Shown: positions 1 through 8,957, counted from the stretch's first letter. The stretch is 61,331 bases of DNA from Paracoccus tibetensis (GCF_900102505.1 NZ_FMVT01000015.1:1-61331); one strand, 5' to 3'. Notes: generated from the sequence alone by a model not told the origin. Program-made: numbers and translations.

Positions 1-141
1 TTCCTGGCGCGTGACTTCATCATCCGCGACGGCGACACGGTCTATGTCACCGAAGCGCCCTACGTGCAGTGGCAGAAGGTGCTCTCGGCCATCACCGGCA
101 GCGCATCGACCGCCAATGACCTGGCGTCCATTGGGGGCTGA
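1..141 (+). CDS. C-terminal end of a polysaccharide export protein (partial)
   Basis: Frame 1 is open from the first base to a TGA at 139-141, giving 46 residues of a protein whose start lies outside the window. The tail contains IIRDGDTVYVTEAPYVQWQK, which resembles the end of Wza/KpsD-type outer-membrane polysaccharide export proteins (SLBB/BexD-like) of Rhodobacteraceae. That resemblance is from memory and rests on a short stretch. The next gene is a KpsC-type capsule gene on the same strand, which fits a capsule export and synthesis cluster continuing to the left. A strong hairpin follows the stop at 165-190. Confidence 0.6.
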   Translation, partial: FLARDFIIRDGDTVYVTEAPYVQWQKVLSAITGSASTANDLASIGG

Positions 142-2149
142 CCCCGACCTGACGAACGACCTGCAAGCCGCCGGACCCCTCCGGCGGCTTTGCGTTTTGA
201 ACCTCGGCTTCCTGCGCCAATCCCGCCTCCGCCGCATTCTTGAACTGTCCGGCTGGCACGTCACGCTCGGCCTGCCGCGCGCGGGCGACGCGGTCGGCAT
301 CTGGGGCGCCAGCCCGACCGCCTGGCGCGGCCGCGCCGTCGCGGCGCGCTGGAACGCGCCCCTCGTGACGGTCGAGGACGCGTTCCTCCGCTCGATCCCG
401 CCCGGCCGGGCCCGCGGCCGCCTTGCGCGACGCGGTCCCATCGGGTTGATGATCGACGAGGACGGGCTGCATTTCGACCCCGCCCGCCCCTCGCGGCTCG
501 AGCGCCTCATCCGCGCCCCGCTATCCCCGCAGCAGCAGGCCGCTGCGCGCGAGGGTCTCGCCCGCCTGCGCGCGGCGGACCTCTCCAAGTATAACGCCCA
601 CGACCCGGCCGCCGCGCCCCCGCCTGCGGGCTACGTGCTGGTCATCGACCAGACGCGGGGCGATGCCTCGCTTCTCGGGGCGGGCCGGCCGCTGTTCCTT
701 GCCATGCTGGAGGCCGCGCGGGACGAGCATCCCGGCAAGCGCATCGTCCTGCGCAGCCACCCCGAGACCGCCGCGGGCCTGCGCCCCGGCCATCTCGGAC
801 CCGTCGACCTGAAGCCCGGCGAGATCCTCTGCGACGGCCCCGTCTCGCCTTGGCGCCTGGTCGACAACGCGGACGCGGTCTATGCCGTCAGCTCGCAACT
901 CGGCTACGAGGCGCTTCTGGCGGGGCATCGGCCCCGCCTTTTCGGCCAGCCCTTCTATGCGGGCTGGGGCCTCAGCGACGACCGCGATCCCCTGCCCCGC
1001 GGCCCCCGCGGCACGGCCAGCCCCGACGCGCTTTTTGTCGCCAGCCACCTGACCGGTCCTCGCTGGTTTGATCCCTGCCGCGACAGGCTGACGGATTTCA
1101 GCGGCGCGCTGGACCAGATCGAGGCGGAGGCGCGCGTCTTCCGTCAGGATCGCGCGGGTCATGTGGCCTTCGGGATGCGGCTCTGGAAACGGCGCTTTCT
1201 CGCGCGCGAGTTCGGCGATGTCCGTCCGCTGCGGCACGTGCGCCGGCCCGGGCCCGAGGTCACGCTGGTCTGGGCTGCCAAGGCGGCCGAGTCGCCGCAG
1301 GCCGCGCGGGTCGAGGACGGGTTCCTGCGCTCGCGCGGGCTCGGCGCGGCGCTGACCCCGCCCCTGTCGCTGATCGTCGACGAGGCCGGCATCTATTTCG
1401 ACCCGCGCATGCCCTCGCGGCTGGAGGCGCTGGTCGCCGCCGGCCCGCCTCCCGGCGGAGAGGCGCGGGCCGCCCGGCTGATCGAGGCGCTGATCCGGCA
1501 GCGCCTGACCAAGTACAATCTCGGCGGCGCGGCCGACCTGCCGCCGCGCGACGGGCGTCCGCGCATCCTCGTCCCCGGCCAGGTCGAGGATGACGCATCG
1601 ATCCTCTGCGGCGCGGGGGCCGAGCGGCGCAATCTCGACCTGCTGGCGCGGGTGCGGGCCGAGCGACCCGAGGCGCAGATCATCTACAAGCCTCATCCCG
1701 ATGTCGAGGCGGGGCTGCGGCCCGGCCGCATCCCGGAGGCCGAGCTGGCGCGGCTCGCGGACCACGTGGCCCACGCGGCCGATCCGGTGCGGCTGATCGA
1801 GGCGGTGGACGAGCTGTGGACCATCACCTCCACGATGGGCTTTGAGGCGCTTCTGCGCGGGCTGCCCGTCACGACCCTCGGTGCGCCCTTCTATGCGGGG
1901 TGGGGCCTGACGCATGACCTTGGCTCGGTCCCCGACCGCCGCACGGCCCGCCCCAGCCTTGCCGCGCTGGCCCATGCCTGCCTCATCGCCTATCCCCGCT
2001 ACCGCGATCCTGTCACGGGCTTGCCCTGCCCGCCCGAGGTCGCGCTGGAGCGGCTTGCCGCGGGCATGGCTCCTGCCCCTCCGGCACTGCGCGTGCTTGC
2101 CAAGGCGCAGGGGGCGATGGCCGGCCATGCCTGGCTCTGGCGGCGGTAG
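116..2149 (+). CDS. kpsC: Capsule polysaccharide beta-Kdo transferase, KpsC-like, two tandem domains
   Basis: KpsC builds the beta-linked Kdo oligosaccharide linker on the lipid anchor of group 2-type capsules at the inner face of the cytoplasmic membrane. The protein consists of two homologous halves. VEDAFLRS near residue 86 recurs as VEDGFLRS near 399. A D-G-L/I-x-F-D-P block, a K-Y-N motif, an H-P-E/D motif and PFYAGWGL (near 279 and 592) each also occur twice. This duplication is the hallmark of full-length KpsC with its two transferase modules, and 677 residues fits the family. ATG 116 overlaps the upstream stop by 26 bases. TTG 197 is an alternative start just after a hairpin, and no convincing ribosome site decides between them. 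Its 3' neighbour ribD is convergent, 9 bases away. Confidence 0.85.
   Translation: MTWRPLGADPDLTNDLQAAGPLRRLCVLNLGFLRQSRLRRILELSGWHVTLGLPRAGDAVGIWGASPTAWRGRAVAARWNAPLVTVEDAFLRSIPPGRARGRLARRGPIGLMIDEDGLHFDPARPSRLERLIRAPLSPQQQAAAREGLARLRAADLSKYNAHDPAAAPPPAGYVLVIDQTRGDASLLGAGRPLFLAMLEAARDEHPGKRIVLRSHPETAAGLRPGHLGPVDLKPGEILCDGPVSPWRLVDNADAVYAVSSQLGYEALLAGHRPRLFGQPFYAGWGLSDDRDPLPRGPRGTASPDALFVASHLTGPRWFDPCRDRLTDFSGALDQIEAEARVFRQDRAGHVAFGMRLWKRRFLAREFGDVRPLRHVRRPGPEVTLVWAAKAAESPQAARVEDGFLRSRGLGAALTPPLSLIVDEAGIYFDPRMPSRLEALVAAGPPPGGEARAARLIEALIRQRLTKYNLGGAADLPPRDGRPRILVPGQVEDDASILCGAGAERRNLDLLARVRAERPEAQIIYKPHPDVEAGLRPGRIPEAELARLADHVAHAADPVRLIEAVDELWTITSTMGFEALLRGLPVTTLGAPFYAGWGLTHDLGSVPDRRTARPSLAALAHACLIAYPRYRDPVTGLPCPPEVALERLAAGMAPAPPALRVLAKAQGAMAGHAWLWRR
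165..198 (+). terminator. Strong hairpin between export gene and kpsC, possible terminator or attenuator
   Basis: An 11-bp perfect stem (AAGCCGCCGGA / TCCGGCGGCTT, loop CCCC) occupies 165-190 and is followed by TGCGTTTT. It has the shape of an intrinsic terminator for the upstream gene, but the T-run is interrupted. It also lies inside the reading frame of kpsC if that gene starts at ATG 116. It could be a true terminator (kpsC then starts at TTG 197 or another internal codon), an attenuator, or part of the coding sequence. Confidence 0.5.
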
Positions 2150-2158
2150 TCCCGGCGG

Positions 2159-3172
2159 TCAGTCCTCGATTCGGCGCCAGCGGTGGATCACGTCGCCGCC
2201 CAAGGCGCGCGTCTCTACCAGCCGGAAGCGGGTGGCGGTGGCGAGGTCCGGCCAGTCGAGCCGCCCCGTCGCGGGCCGCGCCTCGCAGCCGAGGACCACG
2301 CCCGCCGTGTAGCCGACCAGCTCGTCCACCAAGTTCGCGCGCAGCAGGCCGGCCGCCACGGCGCCGCCGCCCTCGCAGAAGAGCCGCGTGATGCCCCGCT
2401 GACCAAGCTGGGCCAGGACCTCGGGCAAGGGGCCTGCAACCTGCCAGAGCGGCCCGTGGTCCGGCCCCTCGGGCGCCAGCGCCGGCAAGGACTGGCGCGA
2501 CAGCACCACGCGCACCGGCTGGCGCGGCGTGCGGATGCCACGCACGTTCATCTGCGGCAGGTCGGCGCGGGCGGTGCCGCCTCCGACCATCACCGCGTCA
2601 TGCCGGGCCCGCAGAAGATGGACATGCGCCCGCGCCGCGGGGCCGGTGATCCAGCGGCTCTCGCCGTCCGGCATGGCGATGCGGCCGTCGAAGCTTGTCG
2701 CCAGCTTGAGCGTGACAAGCGGCCGGCCGCGCAGCACGCGGCTGAGAAACCCGGCCTGCAGCGCGCGGGCGGCGGGCTCGGCCACGCCCTCGGTCACCTC
2801 GATCCCTGCTGCGCGCAGGATGGCGTGACCGCGTCCCGACACCCGTGCATCGGGGTCCGTCATCGCCGAGACGACCCGCCCCACCCCCGCCGCGACCAGC
2901 GCCTCGGCGCAGGGCGGCGTGCGGCCGTGATGGGCGCAGGGCTCAAGGGTGACATAGGCGGTGGCGCCCCGCGCCGCTGCGCCGGCCATGTCCAGCGCCA
3001 TCCGCTCGGCATGGGGGCGTCCGCCGGGCTGGGTCCAGCCGCGCCCGACGACACGGCCCTCGCGCACCAACACGCAGCCGACCGCAGGGTTGGGCCAGAC
3101 GTTGCCAAGCCCGCGCGCGGCCAGCCGCAGCGCATGGGCCATGTGCCGGGCGTCGGTCTCGGGGCGGCTCAC
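2159..3172 (-). CDS. ribD: Bifunctional riboflavin biosynthesis deaminase/reductase RibD
   Basis: RibD catalyses two successive steps of riboflavin synthesis: deamination of the diaminopyrimidine intermediate, then NADPH-dependent reduction of the ribosyl side chain. The N-terminal half is a zinc cytidine-deaminase-like domain with the HAE motif (H54, E56) and zinc cysteines C79 and C88 in the [11 protein letters not shown] block. The C-terminal half (about 150-337) is the DHFR-like reductase domain, with [12 protein letters not shown] and an FCEGGG segment. Length (337 aa) is normal. Its ATG overlaps the nrdR stop as ATGA (3169-3172), so the two are translationally coupled. No other rib gene is in the window. 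Confidence 0.95.
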   Translation of the reverse strand: MSRPETDARHMAHALRLAARGLGNVWPNPAVGCVLVREGRVVGRGWTQPGGRPHAERMALDMAGAAARGATAYVTLEPCAHHGRTPPCAEALVAAGVGRVVSAMTDPDARVSGRGHAILRAAGIEVTEGVAEPAARALQAGFLSRVLRGRPLVTLKLATSFDGRIAMPDGESRWITGPAARAHVHLLRARHDAVMVGGGTARADLPQMNVRGIRTPRQPVRVVLSRQSLPALAPEGPDHGPLWQVAGPLPEVLAQLGQRGITRLFCEGGGAVAAGLLRANLVDELVGYTAGVVLGCEARPATGRLDWPDLATATRFRLVETRALGGDVIHRWRRIED

Positions 3173-3633
3173 TCGCGTCCGCTGCCGGGGCGCAGCTCGG
3201 CCACGAACTTGTCGAAATCGCCGGCGTCCTGGAAGTTCTTGTAGACGCTGGCAAAGCGGACATAGGCGACGTTGTCGATGCGCGAGAGCGCCTCCATCAC
3301 GATCTCGCCGATCATCTTCGACGATATGTCCGTTTCGCCGGTGCTTTCCAGCCGGCGGACGATGCCGCTGATCATCTGCTCGATCCGCTCGGGCTCGACC
3401 GGGCGCTTCTGCATGGCGATGCGGATCGAACGAGCCATCTTGTCGCGGTCGAAATCCTCGCGCCGCCCGTTCGTCTTCACGACCACCAGATCGCGCAGCT
3501 GCACCCGCTCATAGGTGGTGAAGCGCCCGCTGCAGGCAGGGCAGAAGCGCCGGCGCCGAATCGCGACGTTATCCTCGGCCGGGCGGGAGTCCTTGACCTG
3601 AGTATCGACGTTTCCGCAAAATGGGCAGCGCAT
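3169..3633 (-). CDS. nrdR: Transcriptional repressor NrdR
   Basis: NrdR is a zinc-ribbon/ATP-cone repressor of ribonucleotide reductase genes that senses ATP/dATP. Four zinc cysteines are visible at C3, C6, C31 and C34, followed by an arginine-rich stretch and FTTYERVQ. The ATP-cone domain (about 46-136) contains [15 protein letters not shown]. Length (154 aa) is typical. It heads a two-gene unit with ribD, a common bacterial arrangement. A perfect DnaA-box sequence lies 66 bases upstream of the start. Confidence 0.97.
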   Translation of the reverse strand: MRCPFCGNVDTQVKDSRPAEDNVAIRRRRFCPACSGRFTTYERVQLRDLVVVKTNGRREDFDRDKMARSIRIAMQKRPVEPERIEQMISGIVRRLESTGETDISSKMIGEIVMEALSRIDNVAYVRFASVYKNFQDAGDFDKFVAELRPGSGRE

Positions 3634-3698
3634 CGGTTGTCCCTTTGGTCCGGCAATCCGCAGCGACTATAGGGGCGCGGGCAGGTCTTGGGTAGTGG

Positions 3699-3707
3699 TT
3701 ATCCACA
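3699..3707 (+). promoter_or_regulatory. Perfect DnaA-box sequence in the nrdR/SDR divergent promoter region
   Basis: TTATCCACA, the consensus DnaA-box 9-mer, sits in the 148-base gap between the divergent nrdR (start 3633) and the dehydrogenase gene (start 3782). It forms part of the small inverted repeat GTGGTTATCCAC. A single box is not an origin, but DnaA regulates ribonucleotide reductase genes in E. coli, so a regulatory role on nrdR is plausible. This is inference from sequence and position only. Confidence 0.5.
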
Positions 3708-3781
3708 GGCCACAAGATGCGCTGCCCGGAACCTGTGTCCCGATTGCCTCGTTCTGAGAGGGCACAAGCTGGGGCAGGATC

Positions 3782-4453
3782 ATGACGCGGACATTGTTCA
3801 TCACGGGCGCTTCATCGGGGATCGGCGCCGCGACCGCGCGGCTGGCCTCGAAGGCGGGCTGGAACGTCGCCCTTCTGGCGCGCTCGGCCGACAAACTGGA
3901 AGCGTTGGCCGAGGAGCTGCCGGGCGAGTCCCTGGTCCATGCCGGCGACGCCACCTCCGAGCGCGACCTGACCGCCGCCACCGCCGCCACGGCAGAGCGC
4001 TTTGGCGGCATCGACGCGGGCTTCGCCAATGCGGGGCGCGGGCTGAAGCGCCCGGGCACCGAGGCGGCGGACCTGGACGACATCCGCGGCATGATCGAGC
4101 TGAACGTGATGGGCGTCGTGCTCGCATCCCGCATCCTGCTGCCGCATCTTCGCCGCAGCCGCGGCTCGCTGGTGCTGACCGGCTCGGCGGCCGGGCGCAT
4201 CCACATCGCCGGCTCGATCTATGGCGCGACGAAGTGGTTCGTGCACGGCTATGGGGGCAACCTGGCCGAGGAAATGCGCGAATGGGGCGGGCGCTGCACC
4301 GTCATCTCGCCGGGGATGGTGGACACGGACTTCTTCGACAAGGGCGCCCCCGACAAGCTGCAGCCCGAGGATGTCGCGGCGGCGGTCCTGCACGCCATCG
4401 AGGCGCCGCCCCGTGCCGCGATCCGCGAGATCCACCTGATGCCTCAAAACTAA
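3782..4453 (+). CDS. Short-chain dehydrogenase/reductase, YdfG-like
   Basis: A classical SDR with a Rossmann fold that uses NAD(P)H on an unknown alcohol or carbonyl substrate. The nucleotide motif GASSGIG is at residues 9-15, NAG at 83-85, and the catalytic residues are N108, S135, Y147 and K151 (YGATK). An arginine-containing start of strand 2 (LLARSADKL) suggests NADP(H) preference. Length 223 is on the short side but complete. The general look resembles YdfG-type 3-hydroxy acid or serine dehydrogenases, but the substrate cannot be read from sequence. GGGGCAGGA precedes the ATG as ribosome site. Divergent from nrdR, convergent with yjbQ. Confidence 0.9.
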   Translation: MTRTLFITGASSGIGAATARLASKAGWNVALLARSADKLEALAEELPGESLVHAGDATSERDLTAATAATAERFGGIDAGFANAGRGLKRPGTEAADLDDIRGMIELNVMGVVLASRILLPHLRRSRGSLVLTGSAAGRIHIAGSIYGATKWFVHGYGGNLAEEMREWGGRCTVISPGMVDTDFFDKGAPDKLQPEDVAAAVLHAIEAPPRAAIREIHLMPQN

Positions 4454-4473
4454 CGTCGCGAACCCGGCCGTGA

Positions 4474-4896
4474 TCAGGCGGGCTGGAACAGCGCCGCCAC
4501 CTCGCGCCGATGGGCCGCAACGCGGTGCTCGATCACGAAGATGCCCTGCCAGCGCCCCAGAATCATGCGCCCCGCCTCGACCGGGATCTGCAGGCTGACC
4601 GGCAGAACCGCCGCCTTCAGATGCGCGGGCATGTCGTCCGGCCCCTCGTCCCGATGGGTGATCCAGCTCATTTCTGGGTCATCCGCGGGCGGGACCAGCC
4701 GTTGCAGCCAGGCGTTCAGGTCGCGCTGCACGTCCGGGTCGGCATTCTCCTGGATCAGCAGCGAGGCCGAGGTGTGGCGGATCATCAGCGTCAGCAGCCC
4801 GTCCGCCGCGGCCCGCTGGCCGATGAAGCGCGCGGCGTCGGCGGTGATCTCATAGCTGCCGGGCCCCTGCGTGTGCAGCCGGATCAGGCCGATCAC
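4474..4896 (-). CDS. yjbQ: YjbQ family (UPF0047) protein, secondary thiamine-phosphate synthase type
   Basis: A 140-residue protein of the UPF0047/YjbQ family. Members have weak thiamine-phosphate synthase activity in vitro, but their physiological role is not settled. Conserved histidine-containing motifs are present: IRHTSASLLIQENADP (H41), ITHRDEGPDDMPAHLK and GRWQGIFVIEHR. The start is GTG at 4896, overlapping the stop of rmuC as GTGA. The frame runs open further upstream, but that part is antiparallel-style shadow of rmuC and does not resemble the family. No thiamine gene lies nearby. Confidence 0.9.
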   Translation of the reverse strand: MIGLIRLHTQGPGSYEITADAARFIGQRAAADGLLTLMIRHTSASLLIQENADPDVQRDLNAWLQRLVPPADDPEMSWITHRDEGPDDMPAHLKAAVLPVSLQIPVEAGRMILGRWQGIFVIEHRVAAHRREVAALFQPA

Positions 4897-6356
4897 TCGG
4901 CCGCCTCCGGCCCCGCCAGCTGCGGCGGCTCCTCGCCCTCGTCGCGGTCGTGGTCCAGCGCGATCTGCTTGCTGGCCCGCGCGCCGAGGCCGCGCAGCAT
5001 CTCCACCTGCCGCACCACGTTGCCCGAGCCGCGGCAGAGCCGGTCCATCGCCTGCCCCTGCGCCCGGTTCGCTTGGTCCAGCGCGCGGCTGACGGCCTCC
5101 ATCGCCTCGGCCACGCCGGCGATCTTGTCGTAGAGCGCGCCGGCGCGGCGAGCGATCTCCATCGCGTTGCTCTCGCGCCGCTCGACCGACCAGATATGCT
5201 CGACCGTCCGGAGGGTCAGCATCAGCGTCGTCGGCGTGGTCAGGCCCACCCGCCGCTCCATCGCGAAGGCGGCCAGCGCGGGATCGGCCCGCAGTGCCTC
5301 GGAGAAGGCGCCCTCGATGGGGATGAACATCAGCACGTAATCGACCGAAGCGTCGTCCATCCGCTGGTAGCCCCGTTCCGAAAGAGCGGTGATGTGGTTG
5401 CGCACGGCCGTCACGTGGCGGCGCAGGGCCGCGGCGGCCTCGGCCGGGTCCTCGTGCGTCACCGCGGCCTCGTAGTCGTTCAGCGAGACCTTGCTGTCGA
5501 TGACCATGACCTTGCCGCGCGGCATCTTCACCACCACATCCGGGCGCCACAGCTTCCCCTCGTCGTCGCGCCAGCTGGCCTGCATCTGGTAATGCACGTC
5601 CGGCATCAGGCCCGAGCTTTCCAGCAGCCGCTCCAGCACCATCTCGCCCCATGCACCCTGCCGCTGCTTGTCACCCTTCAGCGCGCGGGTCAGGTTCACC
5701 GCCTCGCGGCTGATCTCTTCGCTGCGCTGGTGCAGCGACATGATGTGCTCGCGCAGTTTCGCAGATTCTTCGTCGAGGATCTTGTTCCGGCTGGACAATT
5801 CCGTCTGGAACTGGCTGACCTGCTCGCGGAACGGGGTCAGCAGCGCGCTGAGCTGCTCGCCATGGGCCTTCTGCAGGTCGGCTTGCTGGACCCGCAACGT
5901 CTCGGCCGAGAGCAGCTTGAACTGGCCCGACATCTCCTCGCGCAGCTCGCGCAGCGTGGCGATCTCGCGCGCCGCGGCCTCGCGGTCCTTCTCGGCCGCC
6001 AGCCGCGTCTCGGCCAGGCGCATCTCGAGCCCGGCGACCTCGCGGCGCGCCGCGTGCAGCGCATCCGTCAGCCCGTCCCGCTCTTCGCCCAGCTCGGCCA
6101 GCCGGCGCGACGCGCCCTCGGCCCGCGCCAGCGCCTCGGTCAGCTTCAGCTCGGCCTGATGAGCCGCGCCCTGCGCCGCCGCCTGCCCGCGCTCGGCCGT
6201 CTCGGCCCGTCCGGTCAGGGCAGCCGCCTCGGCGCCGCGCACCGCGTCCCGTGCGCGCCAGCGCCCGGCCTGCTGCCAGAAGACCAGCGCCAATGCGGCA
6301 AGCACAAGCGCCAGAAGCTGCCACGGCCAAGCCTGCGAAAGTAGAGCGTCCTGCAT
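4893..6356 (-). CDS. rmuC: DNA recombination protein RmuC
   Basis: RmuC proteins are nuclease-fold proteins that limit rearrangements at inverted repeats. The N-terminus (about 10-30) is a hydrophobic segment rich in Leu, Ala and Val that would anchor the protein in the membrane. It is followed by a long heptad-rich coiled coil (about 40-190) and then the conserved RmuC domain (about 210-450), with KGDKQRQGAWGEMVLERLLE, WRPDVVVKMPRGK and VMVIDSKVSLNDYE. Length 487 is normal. The acidic C-terminus overlaps yjbQ by four bases. It is a single gene upstream of yjbQ, separated from the BLUF gene by 57 bases. Confidence 0.95.
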   Translation of the reverse strand: MQDALLSQAWPWQLLALVLAALALVFWQQAGRWRARDAVRGAEAAALTGRAETAERGQAAAQGAAHQAELKLTEALARAEGASRRLAELGEERDGLTDALHAARREVAGLEMRLAETRLAAEKDREAAAREIATLRELREEMSGQFKLLSAETLRVQQADLQKAHGEQLSALLTPFREQVSQFQTELSSRNKILDEESAKLREHIMSLHQRSEEISREAVNLTRALKGDKQRQGAWGEMVLERLLESSGLMPDVHYQMQASWRDDEGKLWRPDVVVKMPRGKVMVIDSKVSLNDYEAAVTHEDPAEAAAALRRHVTAVRNHITALSERGYQRMDDASVDYVLMFIPIEGAFSEALRADPALAAFAMERRVGLTTPTTLMLTLRTVEHIWSVERRESNAMEIARRAGALYDKIAGVAEAMEAVSRALDQANRAQGQAMDRLCRGSGNVVRQVEMLRGLGARASKQIALDHDRDEGEEPPQLAGPEAAE

Positions 6357-6413
6357 GTCGTCCCCTTTGTCCGGGGCCGAGTGTTCACAGTTTGTGCGCG
6401 TCGCGCAAGAGGG

Positions 6414-6839
6414 TCAGGTGGCCAGCGACAGCAGGAACGACACGACGCCGTTGTTGTAGTGGCTGCGGTCCACGGTCGAGTTGTCCGAGCGCGCGAACCA
6501 GTCCGTCAGCGATCCGCTGTTGCGGTCCGAAAAGCGCATCCGCCAGTCCTGGAACTGACGGTGCTCCAGCGGGCCTTGGTCGAGGATCTCGACCCGGTCG
6601 TGGCGATCGTCAGCGGAGATGGCGTCGAGGATCTGCACCAGGCTGCTGCTGGGCCCCTCGAGCCACTGGAAGAACATCCCGTCCTCGTAATGCAGGCAGC
6701 CGGTCAGCCCCAGCTTCTGGTTGCGGCTGCGGGCGGTCGCCAGAATGCGGCTGAGCCCGGCCTCTGTGAGGCCGGGCGCCGAGGCGCTGCGATAGAGGAA
6801 GAAGCCGAGGCCGTCGAAGCTGCGCAAGTCACTGGTCAA
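6414..6839 (-). CDS. BLUF-domain blue-light sensor, overlaps rpoD
   Basis: A 141-residue stand-alone BLUF (sensor of blue light using FAD) protein. All core photochemistry residues are present: Y16, N40 and Q58, matching AppA Y21, N45 and Q63 with a constant offset of 5, and W99 matching W104. Other conserved segments are [19 protein letters not shown] and RQFQDWRM. No output domain follows; the C-terminal 35 residues end with a short hydrophobic segment. The frame starts at TTG 6839, which lies 11 bases inside the 3' end of rpoD on the same strand, so it is probably co-transcribed with dnaG/rpoD or translationally coupled to rpoD. A TTG a few codons downstream is an alternative start. Confidence 0.88.
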   Translation of the reverse strand: MTSDLRSFDGLGFFLYRSASAPGLTEAGLSRILATARSRNQKLGLTGCLHYEDGMFFQWLEGPSSSLVQILDAISADDRHDRVEILDQGPLEHRQFQDWRMRFSDRNSGSLTDWFARSDNSTVDRSHYNNGVVSFLLSLAT

Positions 6840-8805
6840 GGAACGACCGCAACTTTCTGCTCCGCGACGGATGCTTGAGCTTGCGCAGCGCCTTCGCCTC
6901 GATCTGGCGGATGCGCTCGCGGGTGACGCTGAACTGCTGGCCGACCTCTTCCAGCGTGTGATCGGTGTTCATGCCGATGCCGAAGCGCATCCGCAGCACC
7001 CGCTCTTCGCGCGGGGTGAGGCTGGCCAGAACGCGGGTCGTGGTTTCCTTCAGGTTCTCCTGGATCGCGCTGTCCAGCGGCAGGACGGCGTTCTTGTCCT
7101 CGATGAAATCGCCGAGCTGGCTGTCCTCCTCGTCCCCGATCGGGGTCTCGAGGCTGATCGGCTCCTTGGCGATCTTCATCACCTTGCGGACCTTCTCCAG
7201 CGGCATCTGGAGCTTCTCGGCCAGTTCCTCGGGCGTCGGCTCGCGGCCGATCTCGTGCAGCATCTGCCGGCCGGTGCGGACCAGCTTGTTGATCGTCTCG
7301 ATCATGTGGACCGGGATGCGGATGGTCCGCGCCTGATCCGCGATGGACCGGGTGATCGCCTGACGGATCCACCAAGTCGCGTAGGTCGAGAACTTGTAGC
7401 CGCGGCGGTATTCGAACTTGTCGACGGCCTTCATCAGGCCGATATTGCCTTCCTGAATGAGATCAAGGAACTGCAGGCCACGGTTCGTGTATTTCTTGGC
7501 GATCGAGATCACGAGGCGCAGGTTCGCCTCGACCATCTCCTTCTTGGCCTGCCGGGCCTCCTTCTCGCCGCGCTGAACCTGGCTGACGATGCGGCGGAAC
7601 TCCTCGATATCGACGCCAACATACTGGCCGACCTCGGCCATATCGGCGCGCAGCCGCTCGACCTGCGGGCGCGAGCGCTCGAAGAGGGCCTGCCAGCCCC
7701 GGCCGGCCTGGCCCGACATCCGCTCGACCCAGTTCGGGTCCAGCTCGCTGCCGCGATAGGCGTCGATGAACTCGCGCCGGTTGATCCGCGCCGCGTCGGC
7801 CAGCTTCACCATGCCGCTGTCGATGGTCACGATGCGGCGGTTGATGCCGTAAAGCTGGTCGACCAGCGCCTCGATCCGGCTGTTGTTCAGGTGAAGCGAG
7901 TTCACCAGCACGACGATCTCGCTGCGCAGCGACTGATAGTCGCTTTCGGCGCTGGCCGAGAAGCTGCTGTCCTCGTTCAGCGTCGCGGACATGCGCTGGT
8001 CCTGCATGTCGGCCAGACGCTCGTAATAGAGCGCGATGGATTCCAGCGTCTCGAGGACGCGGGGCTTCAGGCTCGCCTCCATCGCAGCCAGCGAGAGGTT
8101 GGCGCCCTCGTCCTCGTCCTCGTCCTCGTCGGCGCGCAGCGGATTGCCGTCGGCGTCGAATTCCTCGCGCTTGCTGGCGGCGGGGGCGGCGCCCTCGTCG
8201 TCAGGCGTCAGTTCCTCCTCCTCGCCCTCCTCGCCGTCCATGGACTGGCCGAAGGTGGTCTCGAGGTCGATGACGTCGCGCAGCAGGATCTCCTCGTCCA
8301 GAAGCTCCTCGCGCCACATGGTGATGGCCTTGAAGGTCAGCGGGCTTTCGCAGAGGCCCGCGATCATCGTGTTGCGGCCGGCCTCGATGCGCTTGGCGAT
8401 GGCGATCTCGCCCTCGCGCGAGAGCAGCTCGACGCTGCCCATCTCGCGCAGGTACATGCGGACGGGATCGTCCGTGCGGTCCAGCTTCTCGGTCTCGGAG
8501 GTCGCGACGGCGACCTCGCGCGAGCCGGAGCCGGCGGGAACGACCGCGCCGCCCTCGGCTTCCTCGGCGGCGTCGTCATCCTCGATAACGTTGATGCCCA
8601 TCTCGGACAGCATCGACATGACGTCCTCGATCTGCTCCGAGCTGACCTGCTCGGGCGGCAGGACGGCGTTCAGCTGATCATAGGTGATGTAGCCGCGTTC
8701 GCGCGCCTCGGAGATCATCTTCTTGACCGCCGCCTGGCTCATGTCCAGGGTATGCGCGTTCTCGTCGCGCTCGCTCTTGTCGTGCTCGTCGTCCTTGGCG
8801 GCCAT
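6829..8805 (-). CDS. rpoD: Primary RNA polymerase sigma factor RpoD (sigma-70)
   Basis: The housekeeping sigma factor. Region 1.1 lies near residues 20-75. Region 1.2 (about 111-143) contains [20 protein letters not shown] long acidic non-conserved region follows (about 150-400). Region 2 (about 425-500) has [17 protein letters not shown] and [14 protein letters not shown]. Regions 3 and 4 follow, with [18 protein letters not shown] near 618. ATG 8805 is chosen because GAGAAGGA precedes it and the product begins [10 protein letters not shown]; the open frame upstream to 8937 has no family similarity. Length 658. It lies downstream of dnaG as in the classical macromolecular-synthesis operon, with a 152-base gap. 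Confidence 0.97.
   Translation of the reverse strand: MAAKDDEHDKSERDENAHTLDMSQAAVKKMISEARERGYITYDQLNAVLPPEQVSSEQIEDVMSMLSEMGINVIEDDDAAEEAEGGAVVPAGSGSREVAVATSETEKLDRTDDPVRMYLREMGSVELLSREGEIAIAKRIEAGRNTMIAGLCESPLTFKAITMWREELLDEEILLRDVIDLETTFGQSMDGEEGEEEELTPDDEGAAPAASKREEFDADGNPLRADEDEDEDEGANLSLAAMEASLKPRVLETLESIALYYERLADMQDQRMSATLNEDSSFSASAESDYQSLRSEIVVLVNSLHLNNSRIEALVDQLYGINRRIVTIDSGMVKLADAARINRREFIDAYRGSELDPNWVERMSGQAGRGWQALFERSRPQVERLRADMAEVGQYVGVDIEEFRRIVSQVQRGEKEARQAKKEMVEANLRLVISIAKKYTNRGLQFLDLIQEGNIGLMKAVDKFEYRRGYKFSTYATWWIRQAITRSIADQARTIRIPVHMIETINKLVRTGRQMLHEIGREPTPEELAEKLQMPLEKVRKVMKIAKEPISLETPIGDEEDSQLGDFIEDKNAVLPLDSAIQENLKETTTRVLASLTPREERVLRMRFGIGMNTDHTLEEVGQQFSVTRERIRQIEAKALRKLKHPSRSRKLRSFLDQ
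8107..8130. repeat. Hexanucleotide (TCCTCG) tandem repeat inside rpoD
   Basis: About four consecutive copies of TCCTCG (CGAGGA on the coding strand) encode an alternating Asp-Glu run in the acidic spacer of RpoD. Copy-number change by slippage would keep the reading frame. This is an observation from the sequence; no functional claim is made. Confidence 0.7.
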
Positions 8806-8896
8806 CAAGGGGTCCTTCTCGTCACGGGCTGGGACCGATTCGGACGCCAGTGCCGAATCGTCACGAATCTGTCTCGGTTGTATCGCCATCGCGGGG

Positions 8897-8928
8897 CGAA
8901 TCAAAGACCGGGCGGGCCTGTTGATTCG
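8897..8928. repeat. Inverted repeat in the dnaG-rpoD intergenic region
   Basis: CGAATCAA (8897-8904) and TTGATTCG (8921-8928) form a perfect 8-bp inverted repeat around a 16-base GC-rich spacer, within the 152-base gap between dnaG and rpoD. It could fold in the mRNA as an intercistronic stem-loop or be an operator. Nothing in the sequence decides between these, and no T-run follows it. Confidence 0.4.
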
Positions 8929-8957
8929 CGCCCGCACTGGCGGGTGTCGCGTTGCCC

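Noticed and set aside
3699..3707. Replication origin suggested by a DnaA box next to nrdR
   Set aside because: Only one consensus box is seen, with no AT-rich unwinding region and no cluster of boxes, so regulation is more likely than an origin.
4897..5652. Upstream extension of the yjbQ frame
   Set aside because: It is a shadow of rmuC; family similarity begins exactly at GTG 4896.
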